Part shown: positions 34,257-41,982 of the stretch, piece after piece
Layout: the number at the start of each line of letters is the position of its first letter
How positions within the stretch are numbered: position 1 is the stretch's first letter
From: Amantichitinum ursilacus
GTDB lineage: Bacteria > Pseudomonadota > Gammaproteobacteria > Burkholderiales > Chitinibacteraceae
Length of the DNA: 64,000 nt
Direction of reading: 5' to 3'
NCBI RefSeq assembly: GCF_001294205.1
Contig: NZ_LAQT01000027.1
Location: forward strand, 41,007 to 105,006
Translations under genes and position numbers: made by a program
The notes under the pieces: model-generated
Seen by the model: the letters and a program-made list of their open reading frames with translations, nothing else
What the model was told of the DNA's origin: nothing
Databases searched by the model: none

Positions 34257-34816
34257 CGCAAAAATCCTTGGCAGTTTGACAGCTGGTGCCACGCCGTTGC
34301 TTGTTCTATCTGGCGGTTTTCGTCGTCGCCGCCATGGCAGGTTTGGTCGCGCTGGGCCCGAGCACTTGCTAAATTTATCCAATCATTAACACGTTGTTGG
34401 AGCTGATACCGTGACATGCCATCGCGGCAGACAGCTTCCCCTTTCTTGTCATTTTGTCTTATTCGATCTTTTGCTAATCGGACGCGTTGTTTCAGATCAT
34501 CACAAGGATCTTTGAGCGGCGTCGGCTGGCACATTTGGGCGACGACGTGCGCCGCTTGCTTCGCTACCTTCTGACCTTGCGGTGACATGAAGACTACGCT
34601 GACACCGAATGCTGGCAGCATCGTAGCCTTCGGTGGTTTTGACCATACGGCCGACGTTGTCGTACACGAAGGTGAAGCGAGTGATCTGATAGGCAAGGAT
34701 CTCTCGATCATGTGGATCCAACGCGCTTCCCAGCCTCTCAGTAGAGCTTGTTCGAACGGCGTTAGCGCGAAGATACCCAAGAAATTCTTAACAGCGAGTG
34801 CCAAGGGTAGCTTCAT
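34253..34816 (-). pseudogene. Rhs YD-repeat fragment joined to a toxin C-terminus
   Basis: The last 85 residues of this frame (CDDLKQRVRLAKDRIRQNDK ... TCHGGDDENRQIEQA ... SNCQGF) look like an intact polymorphic toxin end with paired cysteines and a His/Asp/Glu cluster. The upstream part is Rhs core read out of frame: in another frame 34614-34721 gives FVYDNVGRMVKTTEGYDA, a YD repeat. At least one frameshift separates core and toxin, so the whole is a remnant. The stop overlaps the immunity gene. Confidence 0.6.
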
Positions 34817-34828
34817 GAATAAGTACCT

Positions 34829-35110
34829 CTACTCCACGCGGCATGTCCTGGATTGCAGCTCGAAATAGCGCTGCACTCCTTTAATTATTGCTTCCTTATA
34901 AAGTGGCTCTATTTCCCCAGAGCATCCTTCTGGCATTTTTTCCCACTCTTCAATTGAAGAAGATCTAATAATACGTTCAGCGCTAAAAAAGCCAGTCTCG
35001 TAGTCCACCCACACTAAGGCAGAAAATTCTCCGTCGCTGTATCGAAGTGTCTCGCTATCCATCCATTCAATGTATGCACTATTGCCAATAGAGGTCTTAT
35101 TTTCGGCCAT
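34829..35110 (-). CDS. Candidate immunity protein (Imm74-like)
   Basis: A 93-residue acidic protein: AYIEWMDSETLRYSDGEF, VWVDYETGFF, SSIEEWEKMPEG, KEAIIKGVQRYFEL. The pattern of a short beta sheet followed by a tryptophan turn and a last helix resembles Imm74 immunity proteins. It starts 3 bases after the stop of a toxin scrap on the same strand. The frame is intact. Confidence 0.6.
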   Translation of the reverse strand: MAENKTSIGNSAYIEWMDSETLRYSDGEFSALVWVDYETGFFSAERIIRSSSIEEWEKMPEGCSGEIEPLYKEAIIKGVQRYFELQSRTCRVE

Positions 35111-35113
35111 TTT

Positions 35114-35212
35114 TCATCTCACGGAATAAAATTCTTCGGGATATCTCTTGCATTCAAACTCAGGTCGGAAGCGATCGCTCAATCCAGTATTCGAGTTTCT
35201 GGCGCTTTCTCT
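35114..35212 (-). pseudogene. Toxin C-terminal scrap before the Imm74-like gene
   Basis: The frame from just after an in-frame stop reads NTGLSDRFRPEFECKRYPEE then FYSVR and stops 3 bases before the immunity ATG. The placement is that of a toxin end, but no domain can be named and upstream sequence is full of stops. Confidence 0.4.
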
Positions 35213-35344
35213 TCACCATGCCTGGAAAGCTGCAGACATTTATCGCCCTTGTGTTAGTTGGAAACTAACGCGGACTTGGAGCTTTATCGCAATACTAACT
35301 GAATTACGCATCGCCCAAATGGAAGCTTTGCACCGGACACAAAA

Positions 35345-35659
35345 CTACTTGATCTCGTCTCTATCCGATAGATGGCTTATGCCTTTTGAATCAATACGAC
35401 AGCACCATTTGACATCGCTTCCCCAGCCTGGAATCGAATTTAATTCAATTCGGCCAGTGGCAACGAGGTCTTCAGGCTCCCCCAAATCATTGGAATCCGG
35501 CATGAATAGATATACTTCCATTCCTGCCCCTACTGTGACCGGCATTCCGTGGTCATTTATTTTGGTATCCGTCCTGGAAAAAAGTACCAGATCCGGCTCA
35601 ACCATCTCATTAAAGTCAACTCGAAACTTGTCCATCGTAAACTTATATCCACTCAGCAT
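35345..35659 (-). CDS. Candidate immunity protein, unnamed family
   Basis: About 104 residues from ATG 35659 (or 96 from ATG 35635): FNEMVEPDLVLFSRTDTKIN, GMPVTVGAGMEVYLFMPD, DDLVATG-like strand, WCCRIDSKGISHL. It is a compact beta-rich soluble protein. The toxin frame upstream stops at 35643, between the two possible starts, so the gene is coupled to it. I do not recognise a named immunity family. Confidence 0.55.
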   Translation of the reverse strand: MLSGYKFTMDKFRVDFNEMVEPDLVLFSRTDTKINDHGMPVTVGAGMEVYLFMPDSNDLGEPEDLVATGRIELNSIPGWGSDVKWCCRIDSKGISHLSDRDEIK

Positions 35660-36097
35660 TCCCCACGCAGTGATTTTGGTACCGGATTTGGCACTGTCGC
35701 AGCAAATAAAGCTTGTCGCTGTCCGCAGTACGTCCGTTAACAGTCGCATGGTTTGGATTTCGACGCGTGCCATCAAACACGACCCATTCTTGAACGGGCA
35801 AGATAATTCGTACAATGAAGCGCCAGGGGCGCTCTGGGTGGAGACGCCGTGTAGCTGACCGATAGCATTTGCGCCAACACCTGATCCGGCCGCAAAGTTG
35901 CATGCTTGGGAGGCTCCACCGCGTACGACTAACTGCTGATTTGTCTTGCGTGTGTCGGCGGTAGAAATGGTTGATGCCCCCACGACTGCAGCAGCGGTCA
36001 TCCAGCTCCAGACGGATTCAGCCACGTAGACGGCAACTGTCGCGTCTAAATTACATGCATCCTCCCAGCGTAAACCCCCAGGGTCTCTCCATTTCAA
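35643..36097 (-). pseudogene. Frameshifted Rhs C-terminal toxin (VSxQSAPG type)
   Basis: The upstream frame begins with RDPGGL, the end of an Rhs core, and continues to QLVVRGGASQ and GVSTQSAPGASLYELS, a recurring lead-in of Rhs toxins. It then drifts. The toxin end, RRNPNHATVNGRTADSDKLY, is in a different frame (35643-35903). A single frameshift near 35800 therefore breaks the toxin, while the immunity gene behind it is intact. Confidence 0.6.
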
Positions 36098-36153
36098 GGG
36101 ATGAGCTTCGCGGAGCCTTTTGTATCGGGCTCAGGGGTCAACGTGAGCGCAAA

Positions 36154-36504
36154 TCAACTATGAATCGATTTTCTCAGTTTGAAAAAAACGGCGGCAATGA
36201 CTAGCTCAATGGCTGCTGAAATCATATAAACGGCACCTCCTGCATGTGCGGTGAATACGCAGAAGATAAAGTGCCATATCAAGATCACAATAGCTAATGC
36301 GAGAGGCCACCCCATACTGACCGTATTTACCAGGAGCGCTAAACTGGTCCAAACAATCCATGGCAGAAATCCTGCCGCGATTACTACATACCGGGCAAAA
36401 CCCACTACTCCCAAGCCACTTTGCTGCCATCCAATAAAAAATATGAAGAACAGAAAGGCAAATAAGGAGGTGCACGCGATGAGAATAAATGCTCTAAATA
36501 CCAT
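36154..36504 (-). CDS. Four-helix membrane protein, candidate immunity
   Basis: A 116-residue very hydrophobic protein with four predicted spans (FILIACTSLFAFLFFIFFIG; FARYVVIAAGFLPWIVW; LALAIVILIWHFIFC; MISAAIELVIAAVFF) and a basic end (KLRKSIHS). Its start overlaps, in another frame, a scrap reading HNDVFNGTGPGPPKW that resembles a toxin end. Small membrane immunity proteins protect against pore-forming or membrane-targeting toxins; here this is inference from position. Confidence 0.5.
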   Translation of the reverse strand: MVFRAFILIACTSLFAFLFFIFFIGWQQSGLGVVGFARYVVIAAGFLPWIVWTSLALLVNTVSMGWPLALAIVILIWHFIFCVFTAHAGGAVYMISAAIELVIAAVFFKLRKSIHS

Positions 36505-36545
36505 TTCGGAGGTCCTGGACCTGTGCCATTAAAAACGTCGTTATG

Positions 36546-36686
36546 CTACGAATCGATTCTCGTACTTGTTACGCCATTAGTTCCATCCAGGGCACGACAA
36601 ATTGAGTCATAGGCGATCAATTCATTTCGAATTTTATTGTACATGCCCAGCTTGTGATGGATCTGTATTTCATCGCGCCAATGCAT
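36546..36686 (-). pseudogene. Toxin-like fragment
   Basis: A 46-codon frame reads MHWRDEIQIHHKLGMYNKIR then ELIAYDSICRALDGTNGVTS and RIDS, then TAG; after the stop the same frame continues HNDVFNGTGPGPPKW into the next gene. It looks like a toxin tail broken by an amber codon. The stretch from 36687 to about 36890 shows nothing else I can support. Confidence 0.35.
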
Positions 36687-36889
36687 TCGCTAACCCAGCG
36701 TCAAGAAAACTATTTGCAAGCGGGTTTTCGCCATCGCACTGGGCAGATGTGCCTGAACCGCTGCGACGCGAGTTGGTCATCGCTACTGGCGAAGGTAAGT
36801 GTCACGGGCAAGCGTCAAACAACGATATTGACCCCCAATGATGATCTCTGCGTGCTGATTCCTGGCGAAGAGGATTGATCCAAAATGGC

Positions 36890-37125
36890 GACCCCGACGG
36901 AGATAATTCCGTACCGGCGTGTCGTTCACCGGGCAAGGCGCTGCGGTTGCAGTTCTTACCAGGGAGAGATTGGGCAGGGGTGCCAGAGAACTTGCTGGAT
37001 AGACAGTTCCATGCCGGTGCACCGAAGGAGAAGTGGCAGACGGCATCAGCGAATTCCCGCTGCTGGCGGCAAGGTGTGGAAAACGTCCGCGTCCTCAGAG
37101 GGTCGATGTTCAGTGCAAATTAACG
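36890..37125 (+). mobile_element. IS3-family transposase (OrfB) fragment
   Basis: On the plus strand, frames here read SYQGEIGQ, then VPENLLDRQFHAGAPKEKWQ, then DGISEFPLLA. This follows the IS3 OrfB pattern S-Y-x-G-E-(V/I)-G...NLL-x-R-x-F-x-A...P-x-x-KW-x-T-D-I-(T/S)-EF in successive frames. At least two frameshifts and missing flanks show it is dead. It is the only plus-strand coding trace in the island. The following 90 bases (37126-37217) show nothing. Confidence 0.55.
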
Positions 37126-37217
37126 CACTCTCCTGACCTGCCGGCGAGCCCTCAGGATTGCCGCGTTCACAAGTCTGCAAAGTGACTCGCATTCCCTTGG
37201 CTCAGCTCAGATTTAAA

Positions 37218-37526
37218 TTAACCAAATACGTACCGATACCAATATTTTTCCGGATTGTTAAACCATTCGCTAAATGATTCGTCGTCAAATTTTCTTAATT
37301 GACGCATGTCTACACCGTAGCGATGAAACAATGCGATAAGATCGCGCAGCATATCTTCATCAAGCATATCCCGTTTTACATACAAGAATAATGTATCCCC
37401 GCGACCTGAATACTCTTCAACGCAAGGGATCTTTTTAATCCATTCAAAGAAAGATTGTTCATCATGAGTGGAGTAAAAAATTATTTCACGGGCGGCCAAC
37501 TCAACAATATGTTTAGATTCGGTCAC
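37218..37526 (-). CDS. Candidate immunity protein of a polymorphic toxin
   Basis: A 102-residue acidic protein: ELAAREIIFYSTHDEQSFFE, WIKKIPCVEEYSGRGDTLFL, LIALFHRYGVDMRQL, WFNNPEKYWYRYVFG. This matches the look of small immunity proteins found right behind the toxin end it follows. The start is GTG, overlapping the toxin stop (GTGA on the minus strand). The frame is intact and A+T rich compared with the flanking chromosome. Confidence 0.65.
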   Translation of the reverse strand: MTESKHIVELAAREIIFYSTHDEQSFFEWIKKIPCVEEYSGRGDTLFLYVKRDMLDEDMLRDLIALFHRYGVDMRQLRKFDDESFSEWFNNPEKYWYRYVFG

Positions 37527-37815
37527 CTTTGCTTGCCTCCCGGAAAAACATTTACATAGCCGCCATTAGGCCGTTGCGCATTCAAATACGGGCCCCCATG
37601 GCATCAGCACGCCCTGGTGTTTCAGGTCCCGTTGGAACCCAAACATTTCCTTTCGAATCCTTCCAGCCGCTTCCTCGGCCATTGGGATTCTTAACCCAGT
37701 CCTCCCCGCCCTTCGGATCTACAAAACCTTCTGGCTCACCCGGTTTTCCTGGGGCTTTCGCTCCATCGGGATCATGAGCGTCAGCTGGGGGCTGGGAGAA
37801 TATGAGATTTTTCAT
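37523..37815 (-). pseudogene. Rhs C-terminal toxin domain with one frameshift
   Basis: One frame reads DPKGGEDWVKNPNGRGSGW then DSKGNVWVPTGPE; the other, from about 37605 on, reads HGGPYLNAQRPNGGYVNVFP then GGKQR and stops over the immunity start. Joined, they give a typical short toxin domain rich in Gly, Trp and Asn (the group often called polymorphic toxin type 37). Loss of one base near 37600 would explain the break. Confidence 0.65.
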
Positions 37816-37819
37816 CTTA

Positions 37820-38152
37820 TCAAATCCTTCCGCGGCCCTCTTGCAAAAAGTCCTGCCATTGCTGCGGAATCGATTTAGGGTGGATTAACGAATCTATTGG
37901 ATCGCCGGTGCATCGATAAGCAATCCCCAAGGGAAAAGCGACCCACTGGCAACTCGATCCACCAAGGTCTATCTCTGAAATCGGATTCCCGCCCACATAA
38001 GCGTAAATGTTGATGCCGACAGCCAACTCGATGGCGTCCGATTGAACACATATGTTGTCGTTGGCATCATAAGGCTGCGGCATGCCGTCGTATCTATGGT
38101 TTGCCCATTGCGACCGTGACTCGAACCGGCAAACCATACGTCGATAAGGCAT
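37820..38152 (-). pseudogene. Rhs core end fragment
   Basis: The frame contains NICVQSDAIELAVGINIYAY then VGGNPISEIDLGG, a decayed form of the Rhs core end ([21 protein letters not shown]...DP.G). The N-terminal part is out-of-frame sequence overlapping the immunity gene upstream. It belongs to the toxin fragment that follows but is not in frame with it. Confidence 0.7.
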
Positions 38153-38516
38153 TCACCTGCCACACTGGCAGTTCTAGCGAACAGGTCCCATCTCCATCTT
38201 CGTCTGACACGCCGGCTACGAAGACGTCGAAGTACACTTCTTCAACATACGGCAATGTCGCCAGCCCGGGTTGTGGACCAAGAGCTTCAAGTAATTCATA
38301 AATAACCGCCGAAACGTCCGCTGAATCCCTTTCCACAACTACGGCCCAAAGCCCGGTCTTAATAGTAAACGCGGTGCCTGATGAAGTGACACGCGCTTCT
38401 CCGCGTACCTGTGACGTCGTTGGCAGAATGCCCAATGCTGCACTGACATCCTGCGGCATTAGCCTGTCGCCCTTGATGTACAGGGCGGCTATGACTTTCA
38501 TATCAGATTCTGTCAT
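38094..38516 (-). CDS. DUF4279-type immunity protein
   Basis: A 140-residue soluble protein: VIAALYIKGDRLMPQDVSAA, LGILPTTSQVRGE, GLWAVVVERDSADVSAVIYE, LYVEEVYFDVFVAG-like strand, QVNALSTYGLPVRVTV. The grouping of D/E, the LGI.P turn and the tail ALSTYG fit DUF4279 proteins, which neutralise Rhs/WXG-type toxins. The ATG overlaps the toxin stop by 4 bases. Intact. Confidence 0.72.
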   Translation of the reverse strand: MTESDMKVIAALYIKGDRLMPQDVSAALGILPTTSQVRGEARVTSSGTAFTIKTGLWAVVVERDSADVSAVIYELLEALGPQPGLATLPYVEEVYFDVFVAGVSDEDGDGTCSLELPVWQVNALSTYGLPVRVTVAMGKP

Positions 38517-39345
38517 TTCGACTTCACATCCCCAAGGTTTCCAACGATGTCTTCATTCGGGTCAACAACATCGCCTGTCTCGGGATTAACACCGAACACT
38601 TCAGTGGCCCTACTGCCCGGGCAACTTTGCTTGATGCGATGGAAACGCCCTCTGCCTTCCCGGGCACCGACGCCGTTTTGGCTGACCCATTCGCCAACTC
38701 CTTTGGGTGCCGGCCAATATCCTGGCGGTAAACCACTGGAAAGCATCGGGCCGACTAAACCCGCGAGCTTGTCTGCTAGCAAATAACCACCAATGCCAAC
38801 AAACCACGGCTCCGACAACCGTCCCGACGCCCGGAAAAACCATCGTCCCGATTTCGCCACCCAGTTCAGCACCGAGAACCGCGTTTCTACCTGTGGGGTC
38901 CGTGTATCTCAGCGGATTGCCGCCCACATATGAGTCAGTATTGACCCCCCACGCAGCGCGATTGGGTCCGACTGGATATACCGCCCCAGGTACGGATCAT
39001 ATTCGCGGAACCCGTTATTGCTACGTGAAATCTCCCAGTACTGCCCCGGCATGCACAGGTTATACACAAACGTATTGCCCGTACCCTGCGGATCTTCGCA
39101 CGGATTCGGGTCGGTCCGAACGGGTTGGTTTCCCAGCGCCGCACCACCTTGTTGGTGGCTGTCAAACAGCCTGTGCCCGCGATGCGGGTGGTGGTCAGGC
39201 TATCCATTGTCGTAGCAATCGGCATTAGTGCATTACGCACGGGCCGAATCGACCATGCCTGCGCAGCGTGTATTGCTATAGCCTGCCGACCTTGCTGACG
39301 ATGCGCACGCCGACGTCCCGGCGCGGCGCATCGAATGTTATTCAT
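38513..39345 (-). pseudogene. Rhs core C-terminal segment with toxin, several frameshifts
   Basis: Reading along the minus strand across three frames gives: a decayed IHADHL..PR region; NKVVRRWETNPFGP; NPCEDPQGTGNTFVYNL; FREYDPYLGRYIQSDPIALR; VNTDSYVGGNPLRYTDPTG; then, in a last frame, LVGPMLSSGLPPGYWPAPKG and TEVFGVNPETGDVVDPNEDI with stop at 38513. That is the end of an Rhs core and its toxin domain. Frameshifts lie near 39115, 38945 and 38810. The toxin end (38513-38800) itself looks intact but has lost its frame. Confidence 0.78.
39101..39140. repeat. Direct repeat copy B (Rhs core)
   Basis: This is the partner of 33544-33584, in the same orientation. Both encode the WE.NPFGP part of the Rhs core. 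Confidence 0.75.
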
Positions 39346-39664
39346 TGGGCGTCTTGTCCATCGCCAAAGAACTTTTGATCTCCAGATTGCAGTTCTTTGA
39401 CCTCAAGATATAGGTCCTGACATCACCGGCCATCATTTGGTCCGGATCAACCAACGTTAACTCGGCAAGTACCATCAATGGTTCGGTCGTTGGGTTCCGT
39501 TTCAACCACCAATGAAATGCGCCGCTCCGATCATGTTCCGATCCGTCCTCGTGACCTGGTTCGTACCCAATTAATTGTTCATTAAAGAGTTCGTCTGGAT
39601 ACATCGCGTATTTTTGCCACTCGGCGGGGTATTTTAAGAGCTTTAAAAATTCTGTTTTGTTCAA
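39338..39664 (-). CDS. Candidate immunity protein, unnamed Rhs-linked family
   Basis: A 108-residue acidic protein: FLKLLKYPAEWQKYAMYPDE, IGYEPGHEDGSEHDRSGAFH, WWLKRNPTTEPL, LVDPDQMMAGDVRTYI. The YEPG.E.GSEHDR..AFHWWL block is a compact conserved core seen behind polymorphic toxins. It stands after a toxin scrap on the same strand and overlaps the Rhs core remnant by 8 bases. Intact. Confidence 0.62.
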   Translation of the reverse strand: MNKTEFLKLLKYPAEWQKYAMYPDELFNEQLIGYEPGHEDGSEHDRSGAFHWWLKRNPTTEPLMVLAELTLVDPDQMMAGDVRTYILRSKNCNLEIKSSLAMDKTPNE

Positions 39665-39693
39665 TTTACGCTCCCAATCCTCCAGATCTGCCG

Positions 39694-39954
39694 CTATAGG
39701 CTCAGCAGAGAAGTATAGCCACCCAGATTTCTAAATGACGCGCACGACATCAGGTCTCCTGATTGCATTGGGCTTCTGCCCACGTCACCACCAGGATTCG
39801 CTGAGTAGGTTCGGTTGAATAAATCGTACGGATCTCCAGCGAGATCAGCCTCTTTTTCCGAAGTTGAGCCTACGGACCCCGGATTTGCGCTTTGATTTTT
39901 TCGCAAGAATCTTTTTGATCTGGCTGCCCTGCTTGAGGAAACTGACAGCAGCAA
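39694..39954 (-). pseudogene. Toxin C-terminal scrap
   Basis: The frame ends with EADLAGDPYDLFNRTYSANP, GGDVGRSPMQSGDLMSC and GGYTSLLSL, 29 bases before an immunity gene. The upstream half is Ser/Arg-rich and not convincing. It is probably a toxin end that has lost its core. The stretch 39955-40214 shows no supported gene. Confidence 0.35.
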
Positions 39955-40214
39955 TCTCTACGCCAGGCGCCTTTCATCAAAGAAGCGGTTGCAATGAAAT
40001 TTGCGTCAGTTCGTCCAGTTAACCGGGATGGCGCGCGGCTAATTGGGCTTTTACCACAGTCTATCGGGCGTCGAGGCCGTGCAACTGCCTGATGGGCTCG
40101 CCGAGGTCTGGCTGAAAGGCATTTCGCTGGCGATTTCAGCGCAGCGGACAAGGTTCAGCGCAAATTAACAGGCAACCGTTTGGCATCACCAGACGATTGC
40201 TCCATGATGCCCTA

Positions 40215-40526
40215 TCAAATATTTAATGCTTGCTTTACGGCCTTTGGCTTCGCCTTATGGCAACGAATCATGTGGAAACAATAGTCTTCGACGGTTCTGA
40301 TCACCAGCGAGCCAGAAGCGATCTCTTTTGTCACCTTACGGTTTGCGACGTCGTGTATGTCGTCATTGATAAGATCAAATTCATTCCTTCTGAAATCGGA
40401 AACAAAGCTGCTCTTCAAATCCTCTCCAAATTTCAGCGCCGGGCGCACGGCTTCAAGATCGATTCCAAACACCTCCGCAACCCGCCTCATCGCAGCGTCC
40501 CATATTTGCTTTTCGATATCAGTCAT
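40215..40526 (-). CDS. Small acyl-carrier-like fold protein in the toxin island
   Basis: A 103-residue protein: EKQIWDAAMRRVAEVFGIDL, FGEDLKSSFVSDFRRNEFDL, INDDIHDVAN, TVEDYCFHMIRC. The order of helices recalls an acyl carrier protein, but the DSL serine is missing, so it cannot carry phosphopantetheine. Such folds occur among immunity proteins. Its ATG overlaps the end of a short hydrophobic frame (VGIVVCAVWGLFGRGLF...) in 40525-40620 that could be another scrap. Confidence 0.5.
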   Translation of the reverse strand: MTDIEKQIWDAAMRRVAEVFGIDLEAVRPALKFGEDLKSSFVSDFRRNEFDLINDDIHDVANRKVTKEIASGSLVIRTVEDYCFHMIRCHKAKPKAVKQALNI

Positions 40527-40640
40527 AGAGCCTCTTTATTTCCGGCAACCACAATCGTCTGATGACGTTGAATAGGCCCCTGCCAAACAGACCCCAAACA
40601 GCACAAACAACAATGCCCACCTGGGTGGCGTTTAAGAGGT

Positions 40641-41114
40641 CTAGCGTGATTCGTACGGGCTTATCAGGCCCATCAATTGCTCAATGATTACGGTCTGGCC
40701 ATCCTTCTCTGCTTGGTCGAGCATGAGGCGCACAAGATAGAATTCTTTTTCACTTCTTATACGACCACGCCCCAGGATTACTTGCAGATCAGCATCCATC
40801 TGTGCAAAGAATTCTGGCAGTTCCTCATTGATCACCGAAAGATAGGATTCCACAGCTTTCTTTTCGAGATCCACAGGCATCCCGCCAAAGACTTGGGGCA
40901 TTTCCAGCAACCCCTGCTTTAACCCCCCAACCAAAACCGATGGGGTCATACCAGTAGCCTTGCTTTCAAGCATCTCAAAAAACTTCTGCCGCGTACTGGG
41001 CCACGTATCAATGATCAACTTCGGTGTCGGATGATCCAAGGAAGCAAGACTATTAACCACTTTGCCATACACCTCCATCAACCGATGGAGCTCCTGTTTC
41101 TTGGTCTTTTTCAT
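40641..41114 (-). CDS. Helical protein of the toxin island, unknown
   Basis: A 157-residue charged, mostly helical protein starting at ATG 41114 (GGTAGGGGT upstream): KKTKKQELHRLMEVYGKVVN, VLVGGLKQGLLEMPQVFGG, LPEFFAQMDADLQVILGRGR, LVRLMLDQAEKDGQTVIIE. There is no signal peptide or membrane segment. It lies 131 bases after an immunity gene and has no toxin piece directly before it. It may be an accessory or immunity protein; the family is not recognised. Confidence 0.55.
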   Translation of the reverse strand: MKKTKKQELHRLMEVYGKVVNSLASLDHPTPKLIIDTWPSTRQKFFEMLESKATGMTPSVLVGGLKQGLLEMPQVFGGMPVDLEKKAVESYLSVINEELPEFFAQMDADLQVILGRGRIRSEKEFYLVRLMLDQAEKDGQTVIIEQLMGLISPYESR

Positions 41115-41245
41115 TATTTTTACCCCTACCAATTTCTACTGCGCGGCGGCGAATTGTCTGGCAATGCGCCAAACACTCGCGTCCAACACATATTGCTGTG
41201 CGCCGGGCCTCGCCACGCTCTACCAGTCTCTCCGCCCTGATGCAG

Positions 41246-41611
41246 TTATTCCGCCGGGCGACTTAACCGACATCCTTGGTCAGTGGGTTCGATGTCAGTC
41301 ACTCCTATACTTTGACATATCGCTATATCAATTTCCGAGCTTAAAGCTCCGTATATCGTGATCTGGTCAAATTGATGATGTTCATCAATTGTCAGAAGAA
41401 GTCGCGCACACGTATCCAGTTTGCTTTCGCCGTCGCGTTCAAAAAACACCGTCACGTCGACGTGGTTTAAACGCGCAACGTCTGCGGCCTTGTCATTCTC
41501 CGGGCTGCGTATTACCCAGACAGGCATGGCGCCGGCCAATTCATCAATCAACGGCGCCGCAGCTTTTTCAAAAATCAAAGCCACTTTTCTGGAATTCTGA
41601 TTGTTGATCAT
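41246..41611 (-). CDS. Candidate immunity protein
   Basis: A 121-residue soluble protein: VALIFEKAAAPLIDELAGAM, PVWVIRSPENDKAADVAR, VDVTVFFERDGESKLDTCAR, LLLTIDEHHQFDQ. An alpha/beta pattern with an exposed acidic surface. The ATG overlaps the toxin stop upstream by 4 bases (41608-41611). The pairing and intact frame support immunity function. Confidence 0.65.
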   Translation of the reverse strand: MINNQNSRKVALIFEKAAAPLIDELAGAMPVWVIRSPENDKAADVARLNHVDVTVFFERDGESKLDTCARLLLTIDEHHQFDQITIYGALSSEIDIAICQSIGVTDIEPTDQGCRLSRPAE

Positions 41612-41883
41612 GGACGCTTACCTGGTTTACGGCCCTGTGGCCAAGGATAAATGGGCCAGCCATTATCGCGAGTATTGCCATACTGATTATGCCCTGGAGG
41701 TGAGCCTTGTCCGTGATCATGATCCCAATCAATATCATATTCAGGCCTCCCATCCGAGCCGTATTTGCGCTCTTGGCCACTGACGGGATTCACGTCGCAA
41801 GAGCATGGTTCACCGGTGTTGGGCGTCCTGGACGGTTTATTATAAATTAGGCCGTTCGCCCATTCCCCCGCAGCCGTGCTCAA
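41608..41883 (-). CDS. Rhs C-terminal toxin domain, detached
   Basis: A 91-codon frame: CDVNPVSGQERKYGSDGRPE, YDIDWDHDHGQGSPPGHNQY, DNGWPIYPWPQGRKPG. The D.D.DH.HGQG..H block is a compact His/Asp-rich toxin core, probably a nuclease. The only start is a TTG, and the lead-in is in another frame: 41884-41960 encodes GSIVGGAIGGLVGGKVGSC and a stop, a typical pre-toxin glycine stretch. It is therefore a tail cut from its Rhs carrier, not a normal gene. Confidence 0.6.
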   Translation of the reverse strand: MSTAAGEWANGLIYNKPSRTPNTGEPCSCDVNPVSGQERKYGSDGRPEYDIDWDHDHGQGSPPGHNQYGNTRDNGWPIYPWPQGRKPGKRP

Positions 41884-41982
41884 CAGGATCCCACTTTTCC
41901 TCCCACGAGACCACCAATGGCACCGCCCACAATAGAGCCGTAGCAGGTGTAGTCGGTGTCGTGCGAGCGAGGTTAGTCAGCT

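Noticed and set aside
36602..36878. Plus-strand frame with CPACDG zinc-ribbon-like text
   Set aside because: The frame lacks a proper start and ribosome site and conflicts with the minus-strand toxin fragment; no supporting context.
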